Numbered from the stretch's first letter, positions 7,193 through 16,370 are shown. The stretch: 58,409 nt of DNA from an uncultured Blautia sp. (GCA_937893675.1 CALBGI010000018.1:1-58409), one strand, 5' to 3'. Numbers and translations are program-made. Notes: generated by a model not told the origin, from the sequence alone.

Positions 7193-10180
7193 CTATTCTG
7201 TCTTTTTTGGTACGTATCTTGCACGTCTGCAAAGCAGAAAAAGGGATATTGCATCCAGAACCGCCACCACTGCAATGAGGCTGTACATCAGCGTCTTCCA
7301 CCAAGGCGTTATGGAGACCACCCTGGAATTTACGCTGTAGCCGTTCATAATGTGGCTGTTCACCGCCACATACAGATAATCATGCACGGACTTTCGCAAA
7401 AGCCCCAGCAGATGTCCGTCGTCATTTTCTTTGATCTCCTGCACGATCGCTTTGGAGCTGTCTCCGTTAAAATCAACGCAGAAGTTGTCTGTCCCCGCTG
7501 CCAGCGCGGAGCTGTAATGGCCTTTGTAGGTCCCCACGCTTCTTGCCACCGCGTCTGTCTCCTGCTGCCCTACAAATCCCCATTCCTTTTCTATCACCTG
7601 TTGGCACAGCGCCTTGCTGGAAGAGCACCATACCAGCCCCAGACGGTTAAAGCCGTGCATCAGCGCCTTTCCTCCTGCTGCCGCAATGGCGCCCTCGGCG
7701 CCTCTCAAGGAGCCTTCCCGGAAGGCCTGCTCGTTAAAAAACACGGAAATACCTTCCCGGTTATTTTCCTGGTCATTTCCTGTGACATGCTTCGCACCTG
7801 CATGAACGCCCTTTTTCTCCATGGCCTGCACTTCCGGAATCTCGCACAGATAATTCATCACCGCATCTTCCGAATAATATTCAAAATTCCTTCCTCCAAA
7901 CGGCGTTCTGTGCAGGTTCACACCTGGCATCCAGTTTTCCATCATGCCCAGATAAAGACACTCTTCCGCCATAAGCTCTCCCCGGCGTGTCATCAGATCC
8001 TTGTTAAAGGTAGAAGCCAGCACGATCTCTGTGGGAAAGGCGCAGTCCATCCGCTTGTCGCCATATTTCTTCTCGTCAAAAATCCCGCCCACGCCGTCCG
8101 GGCCGTCGCCGACCACAATGGCCGGCTTTCCGACGGAGGCGATTTCCTCCGTGCCGAAATTGTCCTTCAGACAAATACTCAATTCTTCCACGGTAAACTG
8201 GTTCAGATACGTTTCCCAAAGCTCGTCATCGTAATCCAGGCCCACCAGGGCTGCCAGCGGAATTCCCTGGTTATATCCTTGCGTATAGGCGTTGACGGAA
8301 GGCGCATTGTCCGGTTTTTCGTAATAATCTCCGGCCAGAACCTCTGTCATCTCCTCTGTCAGCGTCACCTGCGTCGGCTTCTCCGGATAAGTTCCAGCCC
8401 AGTCCTGTCTGGAAAGATAGGTCACCGCACCCTCCTGCCAGTAATTCAGATCTGCATCCGCAAACTGATTGGTCACCTCTTCGCCTGTATAGGGAGACGT
8501 CTTATAGGTCTCTGCGTCAAACTCCTCGCTCCAGACATAGGTCTTGTCCGCATCTCCTTCGGCCTCTTCTCCGAACACATCCACCAGACCTTCTGCCCCT
8601 TTTGCCGCCAGCACGTTGTTCAGCGCATCGTGGGCATCCTCACCAATGGAAATATAATAGTCGCCCTCACTCAGGATATAGCCCTTTGCGTTTGTATAAT
8701 CGTAGCTTGCCAGCAGATATTTGTCGCATTCGATATCCATCGTCTGACTTTCCCCCGGCTCCAGCATCCCGGTCTTTCCAAAATTCAGAAGCTGGATGGC
8801 CGATTTCTCTACCAGATTTTCTTTTTCATACTCGCCGTAAGGCGTCTGGGCATAAACCTGAACCACGGATTTTCCGGCCACATCGCCGGTATTGGTCACG
8901 GTGACGGTCACGGTGATCTTATCGTCCTTCACGCTTACTTCATCCAGCGTCTGCGCAAACTCCGTGTAGGAAAGTCCGTATCCGAAAGGATAGGTCACTT
9001 CCTTTGCATAGTCCCAGGCGCCGCCAAAGGACGCCCCTGCCGCGGCATCCGCATTTCCCTGTCCCAGAACCGCATCCTCGTAGCGGGTCTCGTAATATTT
9101 GTATCCAATGTAAATCCCCTCTGCCTGCACGGTGGACCAGGAAACGCCCGCATCCGCATCCTCCACAGCTTCCAGGACCTCGTCCAGGTTTGCCCAGGGC
9201 TGATTGTTGTAGCTCCCATTCACCACAGCCGGGGCAGACAGGGAATTCGCCGCATAGGTGTCCGTCAAATGCCCGGAGGGGTTTGCCTCTCCTGTGAGGA
9301 TATTTACCACGCCCTCAAAGCCTCGCTGTCCCGGAAGCCCGATCCACAGACAGGCGTCCACGCCGTACTCGTCCAGCCACTCCAGCTCCATGGGATTTCC
9401 GCTGTTGATAAGAACAATGACTTTCTCAAACTTGCCGGAATCCCGGATCATCCGCAGCAGATCCTTTTCCTCCTGATGGAGCGCCAGCTGGCTGATGCCC
9501 TCATAGGTATCCTTCGGCTCAAGTTCCATGCCCTCGCCGCCTTCCCGGGCCAGCATCACGATCGCCACATCGTGAAAATCCTCCTCCCAGGAGGCTCTTA
9601 ATTCTTCTGTATAAAAAGAAATCGGCTCCTCTCCAAGAGATTTTACGCTGGTCGTTCCGGTAATAAAATCAAACTTTCCGGTTCCCCGAAGAGTTTTGCT
9701 TGCCCGATAGGCCTGAAAAAGAGTGTCGTTGACCGAAAAGCCTGCTTTCAAAAGCGCCTGGCACAGATTGATGTTGTGTTCCGTCTGATAGCCCTTGGAA
9801 CCGGCAGAAGCGTTCTTGTACAGAGGCTGCGCCGTTGCGTGCCCGAACAAAGTCACCCTTCTCTCCTCCGGAGAAAGCGGAAGCGCCTGCTCTTCATTTT
9901 TCAGAAGAACCGCTCCCTCCTCCTCTTCCAGCACAGCCTGCGCATAGGTGTCCTCTACCAGCTTCTGAAGATTCTCCGCATTCAGGTCCCCGTATTCGCT
10001 CTCATAATAGATCTGATTTTCCGTTTCGCTTCCTTCGTTCACAATTTTACTTGTCTTTATTCCCAGAAACTGATTGATCGTTCCCGCATATCCGTTCATG
10101 CAGTCCAGCCCCACGAGGAGCAATACCAAAAGGCATGAAAACAGTGTGGAAAGGCCTGTCCATAGTCTGGAATGTCTCAT
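7193..10180 (-). CDS. Membrane-anchored, domain-permuted glycoside hydrolase family 3
   Basis: A 995-residue GH3 enzyme in which the usual C-terminal alpha/beta sandwich and Fn3-like domain come first (about 80-560) and the TIM-barrel domain last (about 640-930), as in some ruminococcal beta-glucosidases. Barrel motifs include GDGPDGVGG, GGRNFEYYSEDA and KHVTGNDQENNR. The nucleophile position holds Asp876 within QQETDAVA, where most relatives have a SDWG-like motif, so the flanking Trp and Gly are lost. A hydrophobic helix at each end (about 7-27 and 957-980) with basic flanks suggests an extracellular catalytic body tethered twice. AGGAG precedes the ATG, which overlaps the hyuA stop by 4 bases. 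Confidence 0.88.
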   Translation of the reverse strand: MRHSRLWTGLSTLFSCLLVLLLVGLDCMNGYAGTINQFLGIKTSKIVNEGSETENQIYYESEYGDLNAENLQKLVEDTYAQAVLEEEEGAVLLKNEEQALPLSPEERRVTLFGHATAQPLYKNASAGSKGYQTEHNINLCQALLKAGFSVNDTLFQAYRASKTLRGTGKFDFITGTTSVKSLGEEPISFYTEELRASWEEDFHDVAIVMLAREGGEGMELEPKDTYEGISQLALHQEEKDLLRMIRDSGKFEKVIVLINSGNPMELEWLDEYGVDACLWIGLPGQRGFEGVVNILTGEANPSGHLTDTYAANSLSAPAVVNGSYNNQPWANLDEVLEAVEDADAGVSWSTVQAEGIYIGYKYYETRYEDAVLGQGNADAAAGASFGGAWDYAKEVTYPFGYGLSYTEFAQTLDEVSVKDDKITVTVTVTNTGDVAGKSVVQVYAQTPYGEYEKENLVEKSAIQLLNFGKTGMLEPGESQTMDIECDKYLLASYDYTNAKGYILSEGDYYISIGEDAHDALNNVLAAKGAEGLVDVFGEEAEGDADKTYVWSEEFDAETYKTSPYTGEEVTNQFADADLNYWQEGAVTYLSRQDWAGTYPEKPTQVTLTEEMTEVLAGDYYEKPDNAPSVNAYTQGYNQGIPLAALVGLDYDDELWETYLNQFTVEELSICLKDNFGTEEIASVGKPAIVVGDGPDGVGGIFDEKKYGDKRMDCAFPTEIVLASTFNKDLMTRRGELMAEECLYLGMMENWMPGVNLHRTPFGGRNFEYYSEDAVMNYLCEIPEVQAMEKKGVHAGAKHVTGNDQENNREGISVFFNEQAFREGSLRGAEGAIAAAGGKALMHGFNRLGLVWCSSSKALCQQVIEKEWGFVGQQETDAVARSVGTYKGHYSSALAAGTDNFCVDFNGDSSKAIVQEIKENDDGHLLGLLRKSVHDYLYVAVNSHIMNGYSVNSRVVSITPWWKTLMYSLIAVVAVLDAISLFLLCRRARYVPKKTE

Positions 10181-12201
10181 ATTTGTACTCCTATCTTTCC
10201 ATATGCTGTGATACGGTATTTCTCACAGAGGAAAAGGTCCGTCTCTCTCTGCAGCGTTTCTTCCCGCAGTTTTTCGATTTCTACGGCAAGCTCTCCCGCA
10301 GCGCCCCGGCGGAGTGCCTCTTCCTTTGCAAGCGCCGGCCCCTGCTCCAAAATACAGGCATTGGCATCTTCATATTCTTTAAAATGCTGTTTCTCTTCCC
10401 CGCAGAACACATCATAGCTGTCGATTCCCGCAGTCGTGTACACCGGCACAAGCTCGCATTCCAGGGTTACAGATACATTGCCCGCAACTGCGCCAATGGC
10501 ATTTGCCACATGGGCGTAGGGTGGGATCACCGCCCTTGTTCCGAGAAGTTTCGCCGCCTGTGGAAGAAAAATATGCGCAGGCGCTCCCACGCCCACCAAC
10601 GTCAGCGGTGTGGAAAAATCCATCAAAAGCTTAGGGCTGGCTGTCTTTCCGGAAAGCGCATTTGTCTTATTTTCAAAAGAAAGCTCAATGAGAGCCTGCA
10701 TCTGACGCTCCATATCCTTGTCCGCAAACTCCCGATGTCCCACCTGCAGCAAAATGCGCACCAGATTGCAGTACAGACGCTTCTGCACCAAATGATAGAC
10801 GGCGTCCGCAACATCCCCGGCCTTGATCCCGGTACAGCGGCTCACGTATTCGGCTGCCGCCAAGGCTGCGCTTCTGTCCTTTGCCGGGTAATCCCCCTTC
10901 AGCGCCATGGCATCTGTCGGCGTCAGACCTGCCCGGATGAGATAGCCCTCTTTTTCCAGGCGCTCTGTTTTGAAATTAAACAGATCTTTGCCAAGAGCCT
11001 TCGCGGCCTCAGGAAGCATCAGCGGCCCCTCCTTCAAAATGCTGCACAGACGCCGCTCTGTCTCGCTGTGTGTGGAGGTTTTTTCCGGTTCCTTCACAAG
11101 CACAAGAAACTCATGAAGATAAAAGCTGTCTGTTTCGTCCGAATCCGCAAGCATCCTCAGACGTTCTGCAGTCCCCGGATATCGCTGCGCCAGATTGGTG
11201 AGCGGAATCACCCGGTAATCCTCCAGAAACAGCTTCCCGTACTTATCATAGTGAACCGCAGTGTCTCCGCCGAGAGCGAAGGTATCCACAAACATCCCTT
11301 TTACAAAGGTCTTCCAGTTTCCGATATGGATTCCGCCGTCCACTTCTTTTGTCCTTCCCTGTTCCACCACAGCGATGTCCGTGGTGGTTCCGCCCATGTC
11401 TATGATCAGAGCATTGTCCTCCCCGGAAAGATACCTTGCACCCACAATGCTGGCCGCCGGCCCGCACAGGAGGGTCTCCACCGGTTTTTCCTCCGCCAGC
11501 GCTTCGTTCATCAGGCTTCCGTCGCTGCGCACGATGACCGGCGGCGCAGAGATCCCGTACTCCTTGAAAACTTTTTTCACAGCCTCCAGAAAGTCATGGA
11601 TCACTGGTATCAGTCTGGCATTCAGAAGAGCTCCCGCGCCCCGCTTGATCGCGTTCAGATCTGAGAACAGATCTTTTCCAAGGATCACCGGACCGTCAAA
11701 ATATCTGCGGATGATGCTGCGGGCTTTTTTCTCATAACTGCCGCAGAATTTTTTGGAAAAAAGCTGAACAACGCTTACGCCCTGACAACCCTTTAAAAGC
11801 TCCGGCACGTCGCGCTCGAACTGCTCCCAGTCAGGCTCTGTCGTGCCTTCTATGGTGCTGTTGATTACGCAGTCCAGAAAATAGACGTCCTCTTTGTTTT
11901 CTATACCGTAGCTTTTTCCCACCTCGTCAAAAGTCTTTTCCGATACGCCGATAAAAATAAGCTTCGCCTTTCCCCCTCTGTTTTCCACGCAGATATTGGT
12001 AGCCAGCGTGGTTGAAAGGGCAACCATTTCTGCTTTTTTCACTTCTGCCTCCGGAAGCTTCTGAAGCGCTTTTGTAATGCCCTTTTTCAAATCCTCCATG
12101 GTGGTAAGCGCTTTGGCTTCCCCCTTGATCTTCTTTGCCTCAAAATCATAAATGACCGCGTCTGTATAGGTTCCGCCGGTATCAATGCCAATTCCGATCA
12201 T
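10177..12201 (-). CDS. Hydantoinase/oxoprolinase family protein (HyuA-like)
   Basis: A 674-residue member of the HyuA / 5-oxoprolinase N-terminal / acetone carboxylase beta family. It begins with the actin-fold ATP-binding motif GIDTGGTYTDAV and has a second phosphate motif, IDMGGTTTDIAV. Relatives open cyclic amides (hydantoin, 5-oxoproline) or activate substrates with ATP, usually with a HyuB partner. No hyuB is present here. It is the first gene of the operon, with AAAGGAG before the ATG and a good promoter at 12257-12285. Its link to the glycosidases is unclear; the true substrate cannot be read from the sequence. Confidence 0.85.
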   Translation of the reverse strand: MIGIGIDTGGTYTDAVIYDFEAKKIKGEAKALTTMEDLKKGITKALQKLPEAEVKKAEMVALSTTLATNICVENRGGKAKLIFIGVSEKTFDEVGKSYGIENKEDVYFLDCVINSTIEGTTEPDWEQFERDVPELLKGCQGVSVVQLFSKKFCGSYEKKARSIIRRYFDGPVILGKDLFSDLNAIKRGAGALLNARLIPVIHDFLEAVKKVFKEYGISAPPVIVRSDGSLMNEALAEEKPVETLLCGPAASIVGARYLSGEDNALIIDMGGTTTDIAVVEQGRTKEVDGGIHIGNWKTFVKGMFVDTFALGGDTAVHYDKYGKLFLEDYRVIPLTNLAQRYPGTAERLRMLADSDETDSFYLHEFLVLVKEPEKTSTHSETERRLCSILKEGPLMLPEAAKALGKDLFNFKTERLEKEGYLIRAGLTPTDAMALKGDYPAKDRSAALAAAEYVSRCTGIKAGDVADAVYHLVQKRLYCNLVRILLQVGHREFADKDMERQMQALIELSFENKTNALSGKTASPKLLMDFSTPLTLVGVGAPAHIFLPQAAKLLGTRAVIPPYAHVANAIGAVAGNVSVTLECELVPVYTTAGIDSYDVFCGEEKQHFKEYEDANACILEQGPALAKEEALRRGAAGELAVEIEKLREETLQRETDLFLCEKYRITAYGKIGVQI

Positions 12202-12256
12202 AATCTTATTCTCCTTTTATCATTTCCAGACAGCTTTTGCGCGCCGCTTTTCTTTC

Positions 12257-12285
12257 ATTATAAAATCTCTCGAAAAAAATCACAA
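12257..12285 (-). promoter_or_regulatory. Promoter of the hyuA-GH3-GH2-two-component operon
   Basis: TTGTGA (12280-12285) and TATAAT (12257-12262) with a 17-base spacer on the minus strand. The -10 is a perfect consensus. It would give a 5' UTR of about 45 bases before hyuA. Confidence 0.7.
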
Positions 12286-12315
12286 TAAAATCAAAATTTT
12301 TTCACAAAAAATCTG

Positions 12316-12321
12316 TATAAT
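12316..12321 (+). promoter_or_regulatory. Likely -10 element of the acyltransferase gene
   Basis: A perfect TATAAT lies 67 bases before the acyltransferase start, in AT-rich DNA. No convincing -35 was found at 16-18 bases. It is divergent from the hyuA promoter. Confidence 0.35.
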
Positions 12322-12388
12322 TTCAGGATGACATTCCCATAAATGCTGTGTTATTATTTTTCCTATCTTTTTTATGAAGGAGTTCTGC

Positions 12389-13384
12389 ATGATCCAAACT
12401 GTATTCTGCTGCCAGAAACGGCCCAAGGATAAACGTGAATATCTGTTTGACAACTACCGGGTTCTTTTGATCATACTGGTTGTCATCGGACATTTTATTG
12501 AACCAAGCGTCAACAACAATCCCTATCTCTATGAACTGAAATGGGCGATCGTGGCCTTTCACATGCCGGCTTTTATTTTCATATCCGGTTATTTTTCAAA
12601 ACAGATCCCGTCTCTTTTCAAAATGATAAAGAGTCTGGTGATCCCCTACTTTGCCTACGAAATCATCTACTATCTTCTGTACGTCCTGGTTCTCGACAAG
12701 AGTACCGGTCTGTACCTGGCGCGGCCCAAATTCACCCTCTGGTATCTCATGGCGCTGTTCGCCTGGCGGCTTCTCGCTCCCCTGGTGCGAAGGATCCCCT
12801 TCCATATGCCCCTTGCCCTTCTCGGAGGCCTTCTCATCGGCTTTACGGAGCTTGGAAATTTTCTCTCCATTCCGAGGATCGTGTATTTCTTCCCGTTCTT
12901 CCTGGCCGGTATGGAATTTGACAGCTCCTGTCTCACAAAATTCCGCACCAGGAAAGGCTATGCCGGGGCCCTGGCTGTCATTGGCGCCTTTACCATATTC
13001 CTGTTCACCGACAAAAGCCACCACAGTCTGTCCCATAAGATTTTTTACGGAAGATACTCCTACACAGATCTGGAGCTTGGCGCAGCAGAGGGCGTGCTTA
13101 TCCGGCTGATCTGCTATGGGATTTCTTTTCTGCTGGTATACATGTTTATGCTTGTCCTTCCCTCGGAAAAGAAACCGTATTCCTATCTCGGACAACGCAC
13201 CATGGCCATCTATATCTTCCACGGCATCATTTACAGCTGCCTGAAATACCGCACGACGATCCTGGCTTCCGTGCAGAGCAATTTTGAAGTTCTTCTGCTC
13301 ATTGCTTTCTGCATTGGGCTGGTATTTGTTCTGGCGAGCCGGCCCTTTGTGGCGATCACAAACAAAATTGCAAATCTGATCTGA
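12389..13384 (+). CDS. Membrane acyltransferase (acyltransferase 3 / fucose O-acetyltransferase-like)
   Basis: A 331-residue integral membrane protein with about ten hydrophobic helices. The N-terminal motif DNYRVLLIILVVIGHF carries the conserved His of family-3 acyltransferases, followed by FHMPAFIFISGYFSK. Such enzymes O-acetylate surface polysaccharides or exported sugars at the membrane. The ATG at 12389 is chosen because GGAG lies 6 bases before it; the earlier in-frame ATG at 12374 overlaps that site. It is one of only four plus-strand genes and stands alone between the GH operon and the secreted GH3, which suggests a role in glycan modification. Confidence 0.85.
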   Translation: MIQTVFCCQKRPKDKREYLFDNYRVLLIILVVIGHFIEPSVNNNPYLYELKWAIVAFHMPAFIFISGYFSKQIPSLFKMIKSLVIPYFAYEIIYYLLYVLVLDKSTGLYLARPKFTLWYLMALFAWRLLAPLVRRIPFHMPLALLGGLLIGFTELGNFLSIPRIVYFFPFFLAGMEFDSSCLTKFRTRKGYAGALAVIGAFTIFLFTDKSHHSLSHKIFYGRYSYTDLELGAAEGVLIRLICYGISFLLVYMFMLVLPSEKKPYSYLGQRTMAIYIFHGIIYSCLKYRTTILASVQSNFEVLLLIAFCIGLVFVLASRPFVAITNKIANLI

Positions 13385-13397
13385 ATGTATAAATACA

Positions 13398-13430
13398 AAT
13401 AGCCCGGCAGAATTTTCTGCTGGGCTATTT
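13398..13430. terminator. Bidirectional terminator between convergent genes
   Basis: A near-perfect inverted repeat (AAATAGCCCGGCAGAA and its complement with one mismatch) has T-rich flanks on both sides. It lies between the stops of the plus-strand acyltransferase and the minus-strand secreted GH3. Confidence 0.75.
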
Positions 13431-13444
13431 GCTATTTAAAGAAA

Positions 13445-16168
13445 TTAGTGATTAGCTTCTGCATAAGCAGTATAATCAAAGTTCTGAATTTTGGTCAACG
13501 GCTCTGCAGAATACTTCTGTGTACGCTCGTCGTCAATTACACCATCCCAGTTCATACCAAATGCAAAATCATAGGTATTTCCTGCTGTATCAACATAGCA
13601 CTCCATATCACGCGGAACATCAGAAAGCTGTGCTTCCACGGTTTCCATGTTCGCCGGCTGCTGGAATACCAGAAGGCCGTTGGGCTCTGTCTGACCAAGG
13701 ATAATCTCAGCAACCGCCTCGTTGCGCTGACTGTTATAGCTTACAAGGATTGCATCTGCCAAAGGCTCAACCTCACTCCATACCATACCGCGTTCCATTT
13801 TCATGGATACGATAACCGGAACGTCTCCTGCTGCCTCAGCTGCGTACTGCAGTGCTTCCAGATCACCGTAGTTTGACGGCTGGTTTGCATTTCCTTTGTA
13901 GGAACGATTTTCTTTGGTTCCGTCTTCCAGAATTTTACCGGAAATAGAAGTCTCAGGTGCCATTTCTGCAACGTATTCTTCATACTGCAAAGTTGGTGGA
14001 TACCATATATTCTCACTTTCATCCCCTGCACTAGCTGTTGACTCCATACGCTCTGCACGAGATTGCAACTGAGATTCATAAGAATTCATATAAGCACCAC
14101 TCATGCCAACCAGAACATAATCACATGCTGCAATTTCTTCTGCAGTTGCACGGGTAAGGTCTTCCTTGGTGTAGGTGGGGTTGCCTTCTGCATCCGGCTC
14201 GCCGGTAGGCTCACCCAGTGTATCGGTAACAACGTTAAAGTACTGTTCCATAATCTCAAGATCCATGCCTGGTGTCCAGGAAGGCGTCCCCTCTGTAATA
14301 CCAGAGAACCATCCCACACTGAAACCGGTATTATAGGTATACGGAATGTATACCGTCGGTTTTTCTTCAGAAGCTTCCGCCTTTTCGCCGATCACGCCGT
14401 CGTTCTTGATCATGACAACAGACTGTTTCTGAGTCTCAAGACCATATGCTTTTGCGTCTTCGCTGTTTACAACAGTGTCAGCATATGCAGTATCTACATA
14501 AGGCATATCAAACATTTCCAGATTCATCATAGTGTTGATATATCTGGAAACGGCATTGCGCATGATCTCGTCTGCACCTTCCTGTCCATTGCGCTCTACC
14601 AGGATATCGTAGGCTGCCACTGCGTTCTCAACTGTGCCATATCCGCCAAGAAGATTTGCGCCGCGCTCCCAGCTGGTGGCAATACGGTCAGCCTCCTCCA
14701 ATTCTTCCACGCCCCAAATAGCGGAAAATTGGAATACACCCCAGTCAGTAATTGTCAGATTATCGTAACCACTAGCTTCCAAAAGATTATACATGTATGG
14801 ATTATAAGTTCCTCCCCATTCTCCTCCATACGGAATGCCTTCACCGTCTACATTAATTGCATACTGGGTCATGACACCAGAAGATCCCGTCTTTCCCGGC
14901 AGATTAAACACACCGTCAAAATAAGTGATCAGGTGGGCTTCCAGGTTATTTCCCGGGAATACCGCGTAACGTCCGCCGTTTGTGTGGTCATCGCGTCCAC
15001 CTTCGGTAGAGCCTGCACCGCCAAAGTGTTTAGTGAAACAGTATACGGATTCGTCTCCCCATCCAAGATCTTCGCCATTCTCGTCATAGGTAGACTGCAT
15101 CGCATTTACATATGCGGTTGCAATGTCCAGAGTCAGCTGCGGGTCTTCGCCGTAAGTACCACCTGCACGTTCCATAACTGGAGAGGCAATATCAACCTGC
15201 GGTCCAAGAAGGGCAGTCACACCAGCTGCACGGTACTGTTTTGCAGTCTCCTGACCGATTTCTGCTGCCAGTTCCGGATTCATGGTGGATGCCAGAGACA
15301 ATGTCTCGATCATCCCGGAAATATTTGCCGGGTCGATGGAGATCATTGCCGGGATGCCATAGAAGCTGCTCTCTGCAACCTCCTGAATGGAATTTGCCCA
15401 TTTTGCATGATTTGTTCCACCCTGGGAAATATTACGTGTTACGCCGCCGCGTCCGCCGGACATCAGATACGTGTAAGATGTGTCATCCTCTGCAAGCGGT
15501 TCTGTTGTGAAGTCTCCCCAGCCACCGTGTGTCAGAACTGCTGCCATTTCGGAGCCTTTCATCTGGCCTGCCAGGTCTTCGGTGCGCTCTTCGTTGGTCA
15601 GTCTCCAGTCCTCGTAAGCGTCAAGCTTGCCATTTTGGTTCATATCCTTGAATGCGTATCCTTCTTCTTCGATCAGAGTCACACCGGAGTTCGGAGAAAC
15701 ACCAAGGGTCTCACCATCTTCATTTTCTACCTTTAACCAACCATCTGCAGTCTCCGTAATGGTATATTTTGCATCCTCGCTTGGCTCGAAGTCAGCAGCA
15801 CTTTGTTTTTCGCCTTCTGCCGGTGCTTCTTCTGCAGGAGCTTCGCCTTCTGCTGCATCAGCTGCCTGTGCATAGGGGTCTGCTGCCTGTGCATAGGGAT
15901 CTGCCGCTGCATCTCCAGCCTGTGCGTAGGGATCTGCTGCCTGTGCATACGGATCTGCCGCTGCATCTCCAGCCTGTGCGTAGGGGTCTGCTGCCTGTGC
16001 GTACGGATCTGCCGCCGCGTCTCCAGCCTGTGCATACGGATCTGCTGCCTGTGCATACGGATCTGCTGCCTGTGCATACGGGTCTTCAGCGAACACTGCG
16101 CTTGCTCCACCTGCTGTCAGGCTCAGAGTCAGCATCAAAGACATTAAAATTTTTGTTCTCTGTTTCAA
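13445..16168 (-). CDS. Secreted glycoside hydrolase family 3 with DPYAQA repeats
   Basis: A 907-residue exported GH3 protein. A signal peptide (about 1-27, ending ASAVFAE) is followed by nine DPYAQA heptads (29-106), an acidic Ala/Glu linker, an EF-hand-like loop DMNQNGKLDAYED (about 175-187), and then the two GH3 domains in normal order. The nucleophile is probably Asp475 in TITDWG; KHFGGAGSTEGG is the substrate-site loop. The start codon is TTG at 16168, supported by AAGGAGGAG 7 bases upstream and by the positive MKQRTK n-region; the alternative ATG 8 codons later would lose it. It is monocistronic. Substrate is not determinable; a beta-glucoside is most likely for the family. Confidence 0.9.
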   Translation of the reverse strand: MKQRTKILMSLMLTLSLTAGGASAVFAEDPYAQAADPYAQAADPYAQAGDAAADPYAQAADPYAQAGDAAADPYAQAADPYAQAGDAAADPYAQAADPYAQAADAAEGEAPAEEAPAEGEKQSAADFEPSEDAKYTITETADGWLKVENEDGETLGVSPNSGVTLIEEEGYAFKDMNQNGKLDAYEDWRLTNEERTEDLAGQMKGSEMAAVLTHGGWGDFTTEPLAEDDTSYTYLMSGGRGGVTRNISQGGTNHAKWANSIQEVAESSFYGIPAMISIDPANISGMIETLSLASTMNPELAAEIGQETAKQYRAAGVTALLGPQVDIASPVMERAGGTYGEDPQLTLDIATAYVNAMQSTYDENGEDLGWGDESVYCFTKHFGGAGSTEGGRDDHTNGGRYAVFPGNNLEAHLITYFDGVFNLPGKTGSSGVMTQYAINVDGEGIPYGGEWGGTYNPYMYNLLEASGYDNLTITDWGVFQFSAIWGVEELEEADRIATSWERGANLLGGYGTVENAVAAYDILVERNGQEGADEIMRNAVSRYINTMMNLEMFDMPYVDTAYADTVVNSEDAKAYGLETQKQSVVMIKNDGVIGEKAEASEEKPTVYIPYTYNTGFSVGWFSGITEGTPSWTPGMDLEIMEQYFNVVTDTLGEPTGEPDAEGNPTYTKEDLTRATAEEIAACDYVLVGMSGAYMNSYESQLQSRAERMESTASAGDESENIWYPPTLQYEEYVAEMAPETSISGKILEDGTKENRSYKGNANQPSNYGDLEALQYAAEAAGDVPVIVSMKMERGMVWSEVEPLADAILVSYNSQRNEAVAEIILGQTEPNGLLVFQQPANMETVEAQLSDVPRDMECYVDTAGNTYDFAFGMNWDGVIDDERTQKYSAEPLTKIQNFDYTAYAEANH
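15851..16084 (-). repeat. In-frame tandem repeat coding for DPYAQA heptads
   Basis: Nine copies of a 21-base unit coding DPYAQAA or DPYAQAG, three of them extended by 12 bases coding DAAA. The higher-order unit is 54 bases (DPYAQAA + DPYAQAGDAAA). Copies are nearly identical at the DNA level, so copy number could vary between strains. Confidence 0.92.
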
Positions 16169-16370
16169 AGTGTCTCCTCCTTTTCTTCATTAGCAATTTT
16201 CGCCAATTTCATTATAAAAAATATAGCATAAATATTATTTCTTTTACTTTTATTCGCATAATCTGCTTCTTTTTTTCACAAATTGTCACTTATAGCGTCA
16301 AATATCTATAATATTTCATATATAACTAACAATCAACAACGCATTTCCTCATGTATTTTTCATAAACCCC

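Noticed and set aside
7352..9601. Long open frame of 749 codons on the plus strand
   Set aside because: It is antisense to the GH3 gene, has no ribosome site or family features, and arises from the codon bias of the true gene. The same holds for plus-strand frames at 10135-11664, 14063-15736, 44240-46204 and 47422-48984.
15851..16084. Regular repeats that could suggest a CRISPR array
   Set aside because: There are no unique spacers; every unit is in frame and translates to DPYAQA within a secreted GH3.
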